From: Himantopus leucocephalus
Lineage: Eukaryota; Chordata; Aves; Charadriiformes; Recurvirostridae
Direction: 5' to 3'
NCBI GenBank assembly: GCA_003993805.1
Contig: RSEF01000012.1
Span: 8,406,119-8,470,118, forward strand
Length of the DNA: 64,000 bases
Below are positions 51,701 through 63,815 of this stretch, piece by piece; position 1 is the first letter of the stretch, and each line of letters begins with the position of its first letter. The notes beneath the pieces were generated by a model that saw nothing but the letters and a program-made list of their open reading frames with translations, did not search any database and was not told the DNA's origin. A program made the translations under genes and the position numbers.

Positions 51701-54700
51701 TGTTTTGTAATTCATGTAATGTGCTCTAGGTTACTATTTTCTCTCCTTACTTTTTCTCCTTCTTTTTTTCTTGATCAGAAACCATATATGCTCAACATTT
51801 CCCCTAACTTCAGATGCAAGGGCTTCCCTGTTGGTTTTTTTTAGGAAAAAAAATGCTCTTTTGAAATGTGTTTGCTTGCTGGGATCCATGTTCACTGTTA
51901 TGCCAACATCTTTACATTGCAAGATAATTGCAACAACATAAATTCTCAAAATTTATAAACATAAATTTCTGAGAGAGTTATAATCTAGAGGATTGCAAGC
52001 TATGGTAGCTTCACAATATTTATTATATTCACATATAAATTCGTCAGCGTAATGAGGTGTACTTGTATAAATCATTTAAAAATTCAAATAAGAATTAAAA
52101 TGAGATGATGAATACTAATGTTCTGCGATTTGTCAGAAAGTATTGACACAGAAAGTGTCAAATACTCAAGGGTAGAAATATCTGCTTCAAGATATAGGCA
52201 ATTAAATTTATAAATGTATGCTATTTGGCAGATGAATGTTAATAATCCTGAAGATTTCATATGAATGGCAATTCTTTTGGGTTTAATTTTCTTGCTTCAG
52301 AAACTATCACACTTGTGAGTTGCATCACTTAAGATTCATACTATTCCTCATATATACAAACATGTTAGTCTGTTTCTTAAATTACTCCATATATATTAAT
52401 TTTGTATTTTGTAACTTCTTATTGCTACAAAGAAGAACCAATTCCTCCTCCTATACTAAAGCTGTTTGATAACTTTTATTACATCGTTCATGATTTGTCT
52501 GTTTATAATGAGAACATGTTAAAATTAAATGCAATATATCCCAGCATAATGTACCTTCGGTAAACTTAGATTGGTTTTTTCTTTGGCCTTCTTGATGAAG
52601 GAAATGTGGTGTGGATTTTTGGTTTGGTTTGCGTTTTTTTGATAATGTAAATGAAACGGGGTAAGATAGTGATCAGCTTAAATTTTAATGTGAAGGGCAT
52701 AGCCAAAGGGAGGTAACTGCAGCTGAAGAACTGTCAGGATGGAAGGAGTATATTGTTTATTGCTTTTATTAATGGTGTTAGAATGAAAGGTATACTTATG
52801 AAATATGCTAGGGAGTTTGAACCATGAAATTAAGTGAAATACAGTAGTGCGAAATGCATGATTGTGAAGTTAGGACCAGTAAGACTGCCTGCTGTAAGCT
52901 AAGGATAATCCTTGATACAGTTTAGGAAGAGAAAGATTGGGTGAATTTGCTCTTGGCAGTGTCATTATGAGCCATCTAAATAATGAGGTATGAATCCTGA
53001 TATGTCAGAATAAACGTTTGCAGTAAGGACGGGAAGGTATTCATGTCATCAAGCACTAGCAAGACTCCATGTGGAACGCTGCTGTATACTTCTCATCAGT
53101 CATATTTGAGAAGGTTGAATTAAAACTGGAAACAGGTGCGGAGAGAGCTGGTAGGATAATTAAGGGCGTGGAGTGCTCATGTCACAGGAGGAGTCTAAAC
53201 AACAGTGGTTTGTTTCTCTGGCAAAACAAAGGCTCGGTAGGGATGCTTGTTCTCTATAAATATGTGAAGGGGTAAGTGCTGCAGTGAAAGAAGAGTGATT
53301 TAAGTAGAAGAGTGTTGACACATAATACAGTGGATATAAATTATCCATTAATAATTTTAGGCTGAAAAGAGAAAGAAAGGAAGAAAAAGTTTTCTAATTC
53401 TCAGAGGAATGAAGGCTCTGGAACAGCTTTCTAAAAGAAAAAAAGGGAATGAGAAACCTAACTGGTTTTAAGATGCAGCTTGATAAATTTATGAACCTGA
53501 TTATGACATGTGGCTGCCTGCAGTTGCGTGCACAATTTCAGTCCTCGGAACCAGATTGTTCCTCACAGTCTTGTGCTCTTACAAGAATAGTATGCTGTTA
53601 GCAACCTGTGTGCACGTCATTTCTGTCTTAATTTTACCTTGCTTAACATTCCATAAATATCTATGCAAACACATTGCTTGTATTGAGTGGTTTCTTAGGG
53701 ATGAGAACTGTAACTAAGTGCTCTCAGAATGCAAGAAATGCAGGTGTCCTATTGCCTACACTGTGCTCTTTGGATTGAATCAGAACGACTGGGAGAAAAA
53801 AGGACACTGTATGGGCGCGTGAGGATGAAAAAGGAGTGGAGAGGCTGCCCTTGCTCGTGGGTCTGTACACAACATTCCAGCTGTTCTCTGGAACCTCATT
53901 TAGTAGGAAGACAAACTCCATGCAGGAAAGTGGTGTATTTGGAGGAAAACAACTAGATTAAGAATTGCTTTCTCAGGCAGGGCCATGTTTAAAAATCCAT
54001 TGTTGTCAATTGCTTTGAGTGCCCTTACTGGAGAGACCAGACTGCCTATCAGGCTGCAAAATGCAATTCAAGACACAGTGGTCTCTTAACTTTAGTCATC
54101 CCCAGGGACACAGGAGGAGTTTGGGCAAAGGCTGATGATAAGAGAGCGAGCAGGACTAGCATGTTACCTTACCTCCTTTTAAGAGAACAGGCTATGAACT
54201 AACCTGTCTGGTAAAGGATAAACATTGTAATCCTAATCAGATTGCTGCTGGTTTAAGAGTGAAATGCTGTAGCTTGATGATGAAGTGATGAGAACACAGT
54301 GTAGAATGCAACATCTTGAATCTGCTTTTCTCCAGTGGTATGTTAGATGGTCAGTCATTTGCTTGATTGAGTCTAGCTTGTCAGCAAAGCTTACAACAAT
54401 ATCGAAGTTCATTTAAAAATACTATACTAGCTATCAGACAAAAGCAGTTTGCTTTTAAACAAGCAGTTTGGTTTTTTTGTTAGCCATTTTGCAGTTCTAA
54501 GTTTTGGGTAATAAAACTATAGATGTGCATTTAAGCTCTTGGGGTGTTCAGCCTACAATTAATTCATTCTGAACTGATTTTGAATTCTGATGAAAATAAG
54601 TCCACACAGCACTGACAATTCATTGCATAAATGACAAAATATCAGCATATGGAATAATTGTGTTAAAAAAAAAAAAAGTATTTTTGTGCCTTTTAAAAAT

Positions 54701-55474
54701 TTTCCCTTTCATAAGTGAATGAAAAACTGTGCACCAGTGACAGCTTTAAGGATTAGTCTAGCTGGGTGTCAGGCAGGGATTTTTTTGTCTTGCTTAATTG
54801 AAAGGGCATGTTAGGTATGTTTTAAAAAATAAGTTATCAAGCATCAGTGTATTTTCAGTGATGAAGTATTAACCTTATTCTTCAGACTGAAGAAAAAAAT
54901 TGCTCTCAGCTTTAGAAGGGGCTGTATTTCCTGGAGGGGGCAAATCTCTGTCTTTGATTATTAGGTACAGTGCTTTGTGAACTTCTAAATGATCTCTTCG
55001 AACAAGCTGCCGCATTGTTTAGCTGTTTTGGCTTTCATGGGAAGACTTGAACGTGGGCCATCAAGCCTATGTTGGTTCAAAAAAAGACTTCGTGGTATAT
55101 GATGAGACATTTGTATGGCGGTGAACACTACCAATATCCACCAAATTTATTTGTTCCATGCACTATGTGTATGCATTTGGATGGTTATAAATATGGATGG
55201 TTTTTCGCGGTCCACGAATGACAAGATGCCGTTTTACTTTAAAATGTCTGTTTTATTCAGTGCACAGCAAGGATATACTGCTACAGAAATTTTATTTTAC
55301 TTCTCACTTTCCCTTGCCTTTCCTTTTCTTTTTTTTTTTAATAAAATCTGCTGATATAACATTTGCTTGTTATATTTTTAAAGAACTAATGTGTTCCTCC
55401 CTTTATTCTCTTTTGCTGTCTTCCTCCCTATCTGTTTTTCTCCAAACTGCTGCTTTCATCCCTACTCCAACCAG
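48788..55474 (+). other. ERC2: 6.7 kb intron between exon F and microexon G
   Basis: The intron is bounded by gtaatt at 48788 and ccaaccag at 55474. It contains an old CR1/L3-like LINE remnant at about 52.9-53.5 kb. The last stretch (about 55.31-55.47 kb) is unusually pyrimidine-rich, as expected upstream of a microexon. Several small ORFs here (49428-49868, 53508-53956) are judged incidental. Confidence 0.8.
52905..53510 (+). mobile_element. Ancient CR1/L3-like LINE remnant, sense
   Basis: The order of phrases follows the 3' part of a CR1-clade LINE but with heavy divergence: caagactccatgtggaacgc, ggaaacaggtgcggagagag, ggataattaagggcgtggag, ctataaatatgtgaagggg, then ctcagaggaatgaaggctctg, gaacagctttctaaaag and gcttgataaatttatgaac. 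These match my memory of L3/CR1-like elements (shared 'multi-round' reverse transcriptase tail and 3' UTR layout). No intact frame remains. Boundaries are approximate. Confidence 0.7.
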
Positions 55475-55486
55475 CTTGACTTCCAG
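55475..55486 (+). CDS. ERC2: ERC2 candidate microexon G (12 nt)
   Basis: Twelve nucleotides (cttgacttccag) lie between an acceptor ctactccaaccag ending at 55474 and a donor gtcagt at 55487. Exon F ends in the split codon AG, so the junction reads AG|C TTG ACT TCC AG|: Ser-Leu-Thr-Ser and the first two bases of the next codon (Arg if G follows). ERC proteins are known to carry either ...AELER... or ...AELESLTSR / ESLTLR... at exactly this point, so position, length, phase and encoded residues all match. Upstream is a long pyrimidine tract (about 55389-55447), and two adjacent UGC triplets (55448-55453) lie 21-27 nt before the exon, the kind of site used by SRRM4-dependent neuronal microexons. 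Its size keeps the frame whether included or skipped. Confidence 0.82.
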
Positions 55487-57171
55487 GTCAGTATCTTCTG
55501 CTCTCCTGTTTAATTGCTCTTTCCGCAATGAAGGCTTTCATTGATGCTTCATTTATTTGGCCATTTTGATTCCAAACTTCTGTTTGCCTCTTTTTGGGTT
55601 TTGTTTTTATTCTGCTTGTCCCTATTGTGAAGTTTTTGGTCGTTCCATTTCTAGATCAGAAACTTTACAGTAAATGAATGCTTTTGTCAAAAGTCTGTAA
55701 GAAAAAAATATTTATTAACAACATATTCAATTCATATGTTGTTTTGTGTGAAGATTTTTTTCTTCTTTCAGTTTTACTTTTATTATCTTTGTATAGGGAG
55801 TTCAACATAGGGATTAACTTTTTGGTAGACAACCCAACCCAGTAGGTAATGGATTGAACAATAACAATAGTATATAGAGAGATTTATACTTAAGATCAGA
55901 GACTTATTCTTAATACTTGACCATCACCACTTTTACTGTTATTGCAAACATAACAGGATGTGTTGCAGTGGTTCAGCTTCTGGTTCAGAAACTTTTAGCT
56001 GTTTGTGCTGGACAGATTGTGGACCAGAACATAACTGCAAGGGAGGTGTATGTATGTGTATGTTTTATATGCTGTGTTTGTATGTAGCATTATCTAGTCA
56101 GATTCATGTTTTTCTTTCTTCCAGGTTTTAGATTACTTTAGCTAGGGTTTGTATGTGTGTACTGTTTTTAAGTAATCTTATCATCTTATGAAGTATTATG
56201 TCTTTTGGTGCTTGTTGAAAGTAAAAATTGATTGTCAGCATTTTTTTTCTCTTAGTAGACCTTGCTGTTGATTTTTCTTCCCCAATACTTATGAATGGCT
56301 GTAAAGTGTAAATTAGTGAAGTGTTAAAACATCTACTTGGTATTTCAGAAACTAATAACTTTATATGGTTTGGACTACAGGTTCATCTGCTGCTTTCATT
56401 CCCCATTTGTTTCAGTGTGGCTATTTTTTTTTTTCCTGTGACAGGTCTTTAAGACAGTTCTATACTCTTAAGCTCATCCCTTACTTTTCAATTTCTGAAA
56501 TTGGTGATTGAAACTTGCACAAAGTTTTGTTTGCTGTACTGAAGGAGCTTTTCTTTAGGCAGGAACAGAGCTGGTTTTCAGCGATTATCAAGGTAGAAAG
56601 TGTTTACTTCATCATAGATCAGTCGGACTGGAGTATAAAGGAGGGTGTATACTGCAAAGACTTTCCAGGTGGATTTCATGTACCAAAGTTCTGCATTTGC
56701 AGATGTGGTTCCAGGTATCAGGTTGCCATGCAGTACATTTGACTAGAATCATGGCAGATGTCCAGTCTGCTGGTATAATATGTTCAGATCTGAAGTTTTC
56801 AGAAGTTTTATGTCAATGTATACTTCTTGCACAGCATTGTTCACATTTCACAGTTCAGATGTGTCAGAGAATTTTCGGACGTAGATGCCTTCGAACTGAA
56901 TGGCAAAAGATGGCTCATTATGAAAAGATTGACAAGACAAGGGTTTTTTTCCTGATGTGCTTTAATGCACATTGCAATCACAAGTTACTTTCCAGCTGGA
57001 AAATTTTGTTTCTGAAATTAGAGGCTTATTGATTGCAGTAATGAATGAGAGAAACACTTTCTTTTTATTGTCTACTACAAGCACATTGTAATGTGCTTGA
57101 TTGGATAGTTATTACAAGTGAATTATAAAAATACTTATACAATTTATTTTCAGAATCTTTCTTTCTTCCAG

Positions 57172-57984
57172 AAATTAATTAAACGAGTTTACTCTGGAGT
57201 TGCTATGGTGAAGTTATTGTCTGAATGTGACCAGTCTGGCATTTCTGTCAGAATATACCCAACATTGATTGAAAATCTCTCTAGCCAGAGAGAGCTTAAA
57301 AAAGGTATTATGCTATGCAATTGTCATTATGGTTGATTTCACCGGAATGAAATGACTGGTATGCAGAAACATTTGTTCAGCAGTTGGAGGTGCAATTTCT
57401 GTTATGTTTTATTGACCTAAAAAACCAGCTGACCTTGCTGAAGCAAACTGTCCTCATAACCCTGCCAACTTTTATCCCTAGAGTCCTAGATAAGTTGTAG
57501 CGTGTGATTAGAGTTTATTGTGGGATTTCAGTGAAGTGTTAAGTTTTCACAGCTTGAATCGTCATTAAGGTCAAAACTTAAATTAAGAAACAGATCTATT
57601 AATTTCTTTAATTCCTACTAATCAATATGTTCTTAGCTGTCATTTTATTCATCCGTATTTATATGGGGTTAGAACGATTAGAAAAATGGTGCATCTCTTG
57701 TATGCCATGGCGGGCTATTGATACTGGTGGCAATCAATAAAATTGAATACATTGGCATAATCCCTTACCCCATGTGCATCTACCTGTACAATATAAAACT
57801 GTTCTGAGCACAAGAATCAGTACAGTAATTTATTTTTACTTTTTTTTATTTAGGTTACAGCAGCTTATATACTTCCCGAGCTTTTCTGGCTGCAGATAAA
57901 GAGAACATGGATATTTTTTCCGTGTATAATATACTGACCAGTGCTAGAAATTTTCCCACCAGTCTCTGGTGTTGGCCTTCCTAA
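57172..57984 (+). other. Unexplained two-exon-like open frame in the ERC2 intron
   Basis: The first segment, 57,172-57,304, follows a good acceptor (tctttctttcttccag) and precedes gtatta; it reads KLIKRVYSGVAMVKLLSE and ends SSQRELKK with one base over. The second segment, 57,854-57,984, follows tttttttatttag and completes the split Gly codon in frame, reading YSSLYTSRAFLAADKENMD through to a stop (taa) at 57,982. Together they give about 87 residues plus stop. The frame does not fit splicing from ERC2 microexon G. I recognise no family. It may be chance, a relic of a pseudogene, or part of a nested transcript. Confidence 0.2.
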
Positions 57985-60573
57985 TTGTTTCCGTGGGAGG
58001 CTGGAGCTCAATGAGATGTGCAAGGCAAGGTTTAACAGAGTTTTAAATTTAACTTATGAGCCTTCCACAGTTTTGTCAAATGTCAGTTTGATGGTTCCAA
58101 GGGCAGAGTGATATGTTGTTCAAAGATAATTTCCCTGGAGAAATTGAGATAGTGTACTAATGAAAACTGAGAGAATCTGTGATATACATTACTCTTCTGA
58201 GAGACTGGTTATTCTGAGTGAGAAACATAGTTGTCACATTGGATAACGGGCAGATTGTTGTCATGTCTTTCTGTTTTAGTCTGTTTGCTACATATACGGA
58301 ATCAACATTTTAACATCATGAGCATTTTAACATTTAAACATTTTGAAAGAGATGAAGATTTGAGATGGGATTATTTAGATTTTTCTGATTACAAGTGGGG
58401 TTTTGAATTTGTGTGCATTTACATTTCATTATATTTAAGAAACAGTATCGTAGAAAGTTTATTTCCTTGGAATTCTGCTTTATTAAAAAAAAAGGAAAAT
58501 AATAATATATTACAGAATAAGCAGAAATTGTTGTGATAAACAATAAAAAGATACAAATGGGTCCCTGGACAGGATAAAGCATTATTGTTCATTTGTATCC
58601 TACTCACTCCTGAACCTGTCTGCTCAGTTCTATATTTTGCCCTTTCAGTTTGCTTAAAGACGTGCAGAGGTTAAAATAATTTCTGAGACAACTAGAAATT
58701 TATTCTTTTAAATAAGGAAGGATATTTTGCAATTTCTCAGTCATGCTTTTTTTTTGGTTTTGATTTGGAGTGTAAATACTCTGTGGAAGTAAATGGATGT
58801 GCAGCATAAACTGGATATGAGGAGAAGAGAGCTCTACGTCTCTGAAGGAAAAATATCCACTTGGTTTGGATTGGGTTGGACCTGACACCACAATTCTGTA
58901 TTGGGGAAGAGAGAACATAAGGAACTGCTGCTTTTCCATTTCACGGTTACTAATTCCAAGACAGAGCACTATTTCTTATGCTTCTCTAGACCTGCTGCTT
59001 CCACTAGTTTTCCCCAGGGGGAAGATCCACAGAGCATATTTCTTTGCCTCTTGAATGTGTGAATAAAGTAGCCATACAGCGCTCTTCTGGGGAGCTTGGT
59101 AACTGCCTGGGTACAACGCTGTCAGGATTCCTTGTGTACAGTGGAGGGGTGTGTGTGTGAAGAATCATTGTGAGATAGCACAGCTTACCCTCAAAAAGCT
59201 GTGACTGAAAAGAGACAGGGGAACTAAATTTAGGAACTGGGCTGTTGGTGGAACCACTTCTTCCGCTTGTATTGTTTGCTTCCATCATGCAGGAGCAACA
59301 TGCCTGGACAGTGTGATTGTGATTGGATTGAAATGCTCTGATCTGAATTTATAATAAACAGAAGTTAGTATGGCAAAACAAGAAATCACACAAAGCGTAC
59401 TGGATTTATGTGGAGGTCTGAACAGGTTACTGCAAAAGCATAGAAAGTTTTGATTTATGCATTGAATGATAATGGCTGGATTGATCCTGAGAACTGCTAG
59501 GTTGAGCCAGGAGTTGCAGTTGAAAGATTTGATTCAGAAAGAAATTGCAATGAAATATGAATTGCAGCAGAGGCGGTTTGATCCTGATTGCTGTCAGGCT
59601 GAGCTGGACATGCTGTGGAGCAGTTGGATGCAGATAATAACAAGACGGACTCGGGAGTTGATGGGGATTTTTTGTTGGGTTTTTTGTTGTTAGTTTGTTA
59701 GGGTTTTTTGTTTGTATGTTTTTTTTAAAGGAAAAAAAAAAGAAAAAAGCTTACCTGGACAACAGCTTGGAAAGGACCTGATGAAGCAAGCAGCAGCAGG
59801 ACTGCAACTCCTTGGTTGGAAATACCAGACAACAAACTATTTCCAGTTACTGTTATCGCTAATGGTATCAATTAATAATATAGCTGAGCAAGCAATTGCC
59901 ATATTAAATCAGATCAAATATCCTTCTCATCTAGTGTCCTGTCATCAGCAGTATTTATTTATTTTTTTTTTTAAAGAAGAACATCAGAAGAAAATGCAGA
60001 ACAGTCCCTGGTGTACAAGAGAGATGTGTGACAGATGAGTCTTCTGGTACAGATTTCACACATGTTCATTTAAAGTGTCATCCAGTAAGAATGTGCTGAG
60101 AAAGACAGTAGTGCAATGCACTGTGTTGGAGTTTCAGTGGTTGCAGGCAGATATGTGTTGAAACAAAGTGATATGAACCATAGTTTGGAACAGAATTTTA
60201 GTAGGTCTTTTTCATTCATGCATTATCCTCACGTGGATATTTCTAGCATCTCTCTAGGGCTTTGGAGGGAACTGTGTCAGACTAAACACTTCTTAAACAA
60301 AGATTTTGGAAAACTTCCCAGATTGTGTGTTAGGTAAACCCTTCCTCCCACGTTTTTGTCTTTGAGGTGAGAAATGTTTCAGTGACTTCTGTGACACTTG
60401 CTTTATTTCTACCAGGCAGAGTTCTTGGTTCTCTCAAGGCAATGATATTTTTTTTTTTTTGGTGTGCTTGAAGGCAAAATAGTTGTCATGCTGAAGCATT
60501 GTCATAATCTGAGTATTAAGAATACTTAAACCAGGCTTCAAACATTTGAAAGAATGCGATTTAAAGGGGGAAA

Positions 60574-60590
60574 AAGAAGAAGAAGAAGAA
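60574..60590. repeat. GAA trinucleotide repeat
   Basis: Short (GAA)5-type run within a purine-rich stretch (gggggaaaaagaagaagaag). Confidence 0.8.
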
Positions 60591-61679
60591 AAACAAGGAT
60601 TATTTGAATTTGTGGCTTTATTTTTCTTTTTTTAACCCAGCAATAGATTTGCCTTGTGTTTTTTGAGACCTATAGATCTGTGTGGGCTGCAAGCTTGTTC
60701 CTTTGAGTGAAACTGAAATAGCTATGTAATCCATTGGTAACAGGAGCTGGGAATGTAATGAAAAGATTGAACGTACTAAAATTCATTTATCTTAATTGGT
60801 AACTCTGGGCGTTACAGCAGTAACTGGAGAATTAGGGATGTGGGAATCAAATTCTTTGGAGATTTTAAAAAAATATTGTTTATCTTGGATGGGTTTTTTT
60901 CGCCCGTTGTTTGCACTGGTGATTTTGATTCCAGTCCTTCGTATCATCACAGAGAGAAAACAGAGGGTGCTTCTCAGTTCTCCTGTTGAGTAGATGTTAT
61001 GACATGGAGTTTGCTGTAGTTTCATCTTCAGGTGAATGGCAGGAAGACCAAGCATTCTTCACTAAGAGATGACCATATTAACTTCTTGTGGTAATATTCT
61101 CTGAGGTGTATAGCAGAATCGTGGCCTTTATTACTGAAAGGCAAAGTCAGTGAAGCCAAAGTTAACCAGAGAGTATTACCTTCCCCCAAATTCTGTTGTC
61201 CAAAAGGAAACAAAATTTTACTCAGTTGTCATAAGCTTATTTCATAGGTCTTAGTGTCCCCTGTTAGCCAATCCAGTCCCAGGGTGACAACGTTTTCCTG
61301 CCTCTCCAGGAGGCATCCACTCAAACTTTCCGTCTCACCCCATATTATAATAGACATGCTAAGAAAGCTGAGCTACTCTCATTTATGCCACTGTAGAATG
61401 GATATTTGTTTCAGTTACAAGATCAGATAGCACCACTGTAAAAGTGAAATTGTGTTACAGGGTCAGCTGTAGGATGGTAGGTTATGTCGTTACACGGTTT
61501 AGGAGTTTAAACAATTATAAAGGCAATTAGTTCAGGCAGTTGAAGTTTTGCCCCTGCTCCTTTTCAGTGGAGAGGGGAAAATATAGTTCTTCTATAGGGA
61601 AAAGGAAAAGAGTGGGAATAAGATCTGGTAGATTTTCTGTTCTGGAATAGTGAGGGCAAGAAGGGCAAAGGTGAGACGG

Positions 61680-61697
61680 NTTTTTTTTTTTTTTTTT
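61680..61697. repeat. N followed by T17 homopolymer
   Basis: A single N at 61,680 directly precedes seventeen T. The homopolymer probably caused the break; unlike three other N sites, no direct repeat flanks it. Confidence 0.8.
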
Positions 61698-63769
61698 CCC
61701 TATAGTACAGTAATTGGTTAGTCAGAATGCAAAGAAAGGAATCCCTTGGGATTTGGGGATGAAGTATTGCTCCAAAATGTGGCCTTTATGAAACCAGACG
61801 TGGAAAAAAAATCTGTTTTTTTTCTTTTGAGTCTGTCTAAACAAAAATGAAGGAATGATTTTTTTTTTTTCCTTGGGAAGTCTTCATTCAAAACATTTTA
61901 TTCATATGTGCCTATGTAGTAGTCTGTAATAATCTATGAGCTTTTTATGTCAATTTTTCACATTAAAAGCAGACTTTCAAATTTAAATGAAGCAGAAGAA
62001 ATGTTATTTTTTAAAATGGTGTAATAGCTTTGAAATAGAGAATGGAGCTGATTTACACCAGTGTTATACTTTAGTTCCAGATTAATCAGTATGAGCCATG
62101 TCCTCCTTAAGGCAGCCAATTATCTGGCCACTTATATTCTCAGAATTTGGGTGCATTGTATGGTGTTATCAAATAGAATAAAGAGGCTGTGCAGAGAAAG
62201 TATGACAAGTTTTGGCACCATTTTTAACAAAGTAACAGATATTCGTAGCAGCTTTGTCATCAGACTGTTGGAATAATCAGAGGCAAAACCCAAATGAAAG
62301 AATTACCCCGGAGGGGGAAACATATTAGAAGTGGTAAATTGCTTAATTATAGCTTTGGGACCTACTTAGGCTCCATTCTACATATGTTGCTTGTTTTGTG
62401 GGTGGTGTATATTGTATCAGTGGTGAATATGCACTTGGTGTGGGTTGTGGATCAGTGTTGGTAGGGCTTCATTGAAACAGTTCACACTGATGCATTTATA
62501 GATACGTTTTTCTCTGGTTTGAAGATTCTGTATTGGGAGAATCAGACAACTACTTTGCACCTTTGTTTTTCCCTTTTTGCTTTTTGGTACTGCAGTTGTG
62601 ACACACCTTACTTCAATGAGGAATACTCTTCTGGGCAGCTCTGCACATACTAATTCTTTTCTCACTCTTAACAAGTGCACAAGCAATAAATAGTTGCATT
62701 CTGTGTTGCTGTAAGATAACACGTTTGCTAGTCAGTGGACCTCACAGAAAAGGTCATTGTCTACAATGGTGAGATGGCGCTGCAGTTTTGCAGTCTGTAG
62801 ATTTCATTTTACAAAGAAAAAGGCAAACTGCTTATGAAATAAAATGCTGTTATTATTTTATATGTTAATAAATTTTAATCCATTTTCTTCCTGTGGTTAC
62901 TATTGTTACTCTCTGCCATTTTATATCAGGGCATAAAGCTAGATGAATGATTTGGCCTGGGATGTACAAGCAGTCTTGCTTCTGAACATCATCTACATCA
63001 TTAAAAAAAGGGTCAATCCCAATATAATTTTTTTGCCATCAAGGGAGAAAGAATAAAATTTATTTAGAAGCTCAGCTCTGTTAGACATGCTGGCTGTGTC
63101 AAAGTAATTAATTTCTTAATGGGTAGGATGATTGCTTTTGTTTTTGCATTTAAGGTATTCTTTATTTTTTTTTATCATCATGACAATTGTATTGTTTAAT
63201 AAAAAGAAAATAAAAAAAGGTTAAGAATAAGGAAACCCCCCAAATTTTAAAAGATGTTTGGATACTAATAATTCTTTAGGTTATAGAATCTGGATTAAAA
63301 AACCCCACAAAAATCTGAAAGTTTTTGTAAATGCAAATGACAGCACAGGAAGATACTATTTAGATTTTTATTAGCATATCATAAGTCTTAAGGTGACTAG
63401 AGTCTAACTTATTAAATAAATTTAACAGTCAAGCAGGAGGGCTTTCTTTTTGAAAAATGATAGTTATTTGAGGTATGTTATATTTTCTTTGTGGTATCAA
63501 AATTTCAGCTTGTCATGGATATAGGTTTTCTTATCATGATAATACCTATTTTCCCCAGACAAATCCATCTATGGGTTGTAAGTGAATAAACAATGTCCTT
63601 GCATATTTGTGTCAGGAATGTGTCTGTCAGTAACCCTCTTAACATCTCTTGTGATGTTTACAGTTTGCTAGAGAACCCATCTTTGGTTTTCAGGTTCATA
63701 GATTGGTAGTAGCAAATACATTTGTATTCCAGGAAAATGCCAGAAACAATACTTAACTTTGCTCATATA

Positions 63770-63815
63770 TTAATGGAAATTCTATCTTATGGATTTCAAT
63801 GGAGTTGGATCTGAA
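63770..63815 (+). repeat. Dispersed paired near-palindrome element, decayed copy
   Basis: The phrases ttaatggaaattctatctta and tggatttcaatggagttgga resemble the second half of the element at 42.66 and 47.79 kb. Weak, by eye. Confidence 0.3.

Noticed and set aside
58231..58607. Overlapping open frames on both strands near 58.4 kb
   Set aside because: Low-complexity Phe/Tyr/Asn-rich translation from AT-rich DNA, with no splice or family evidence.
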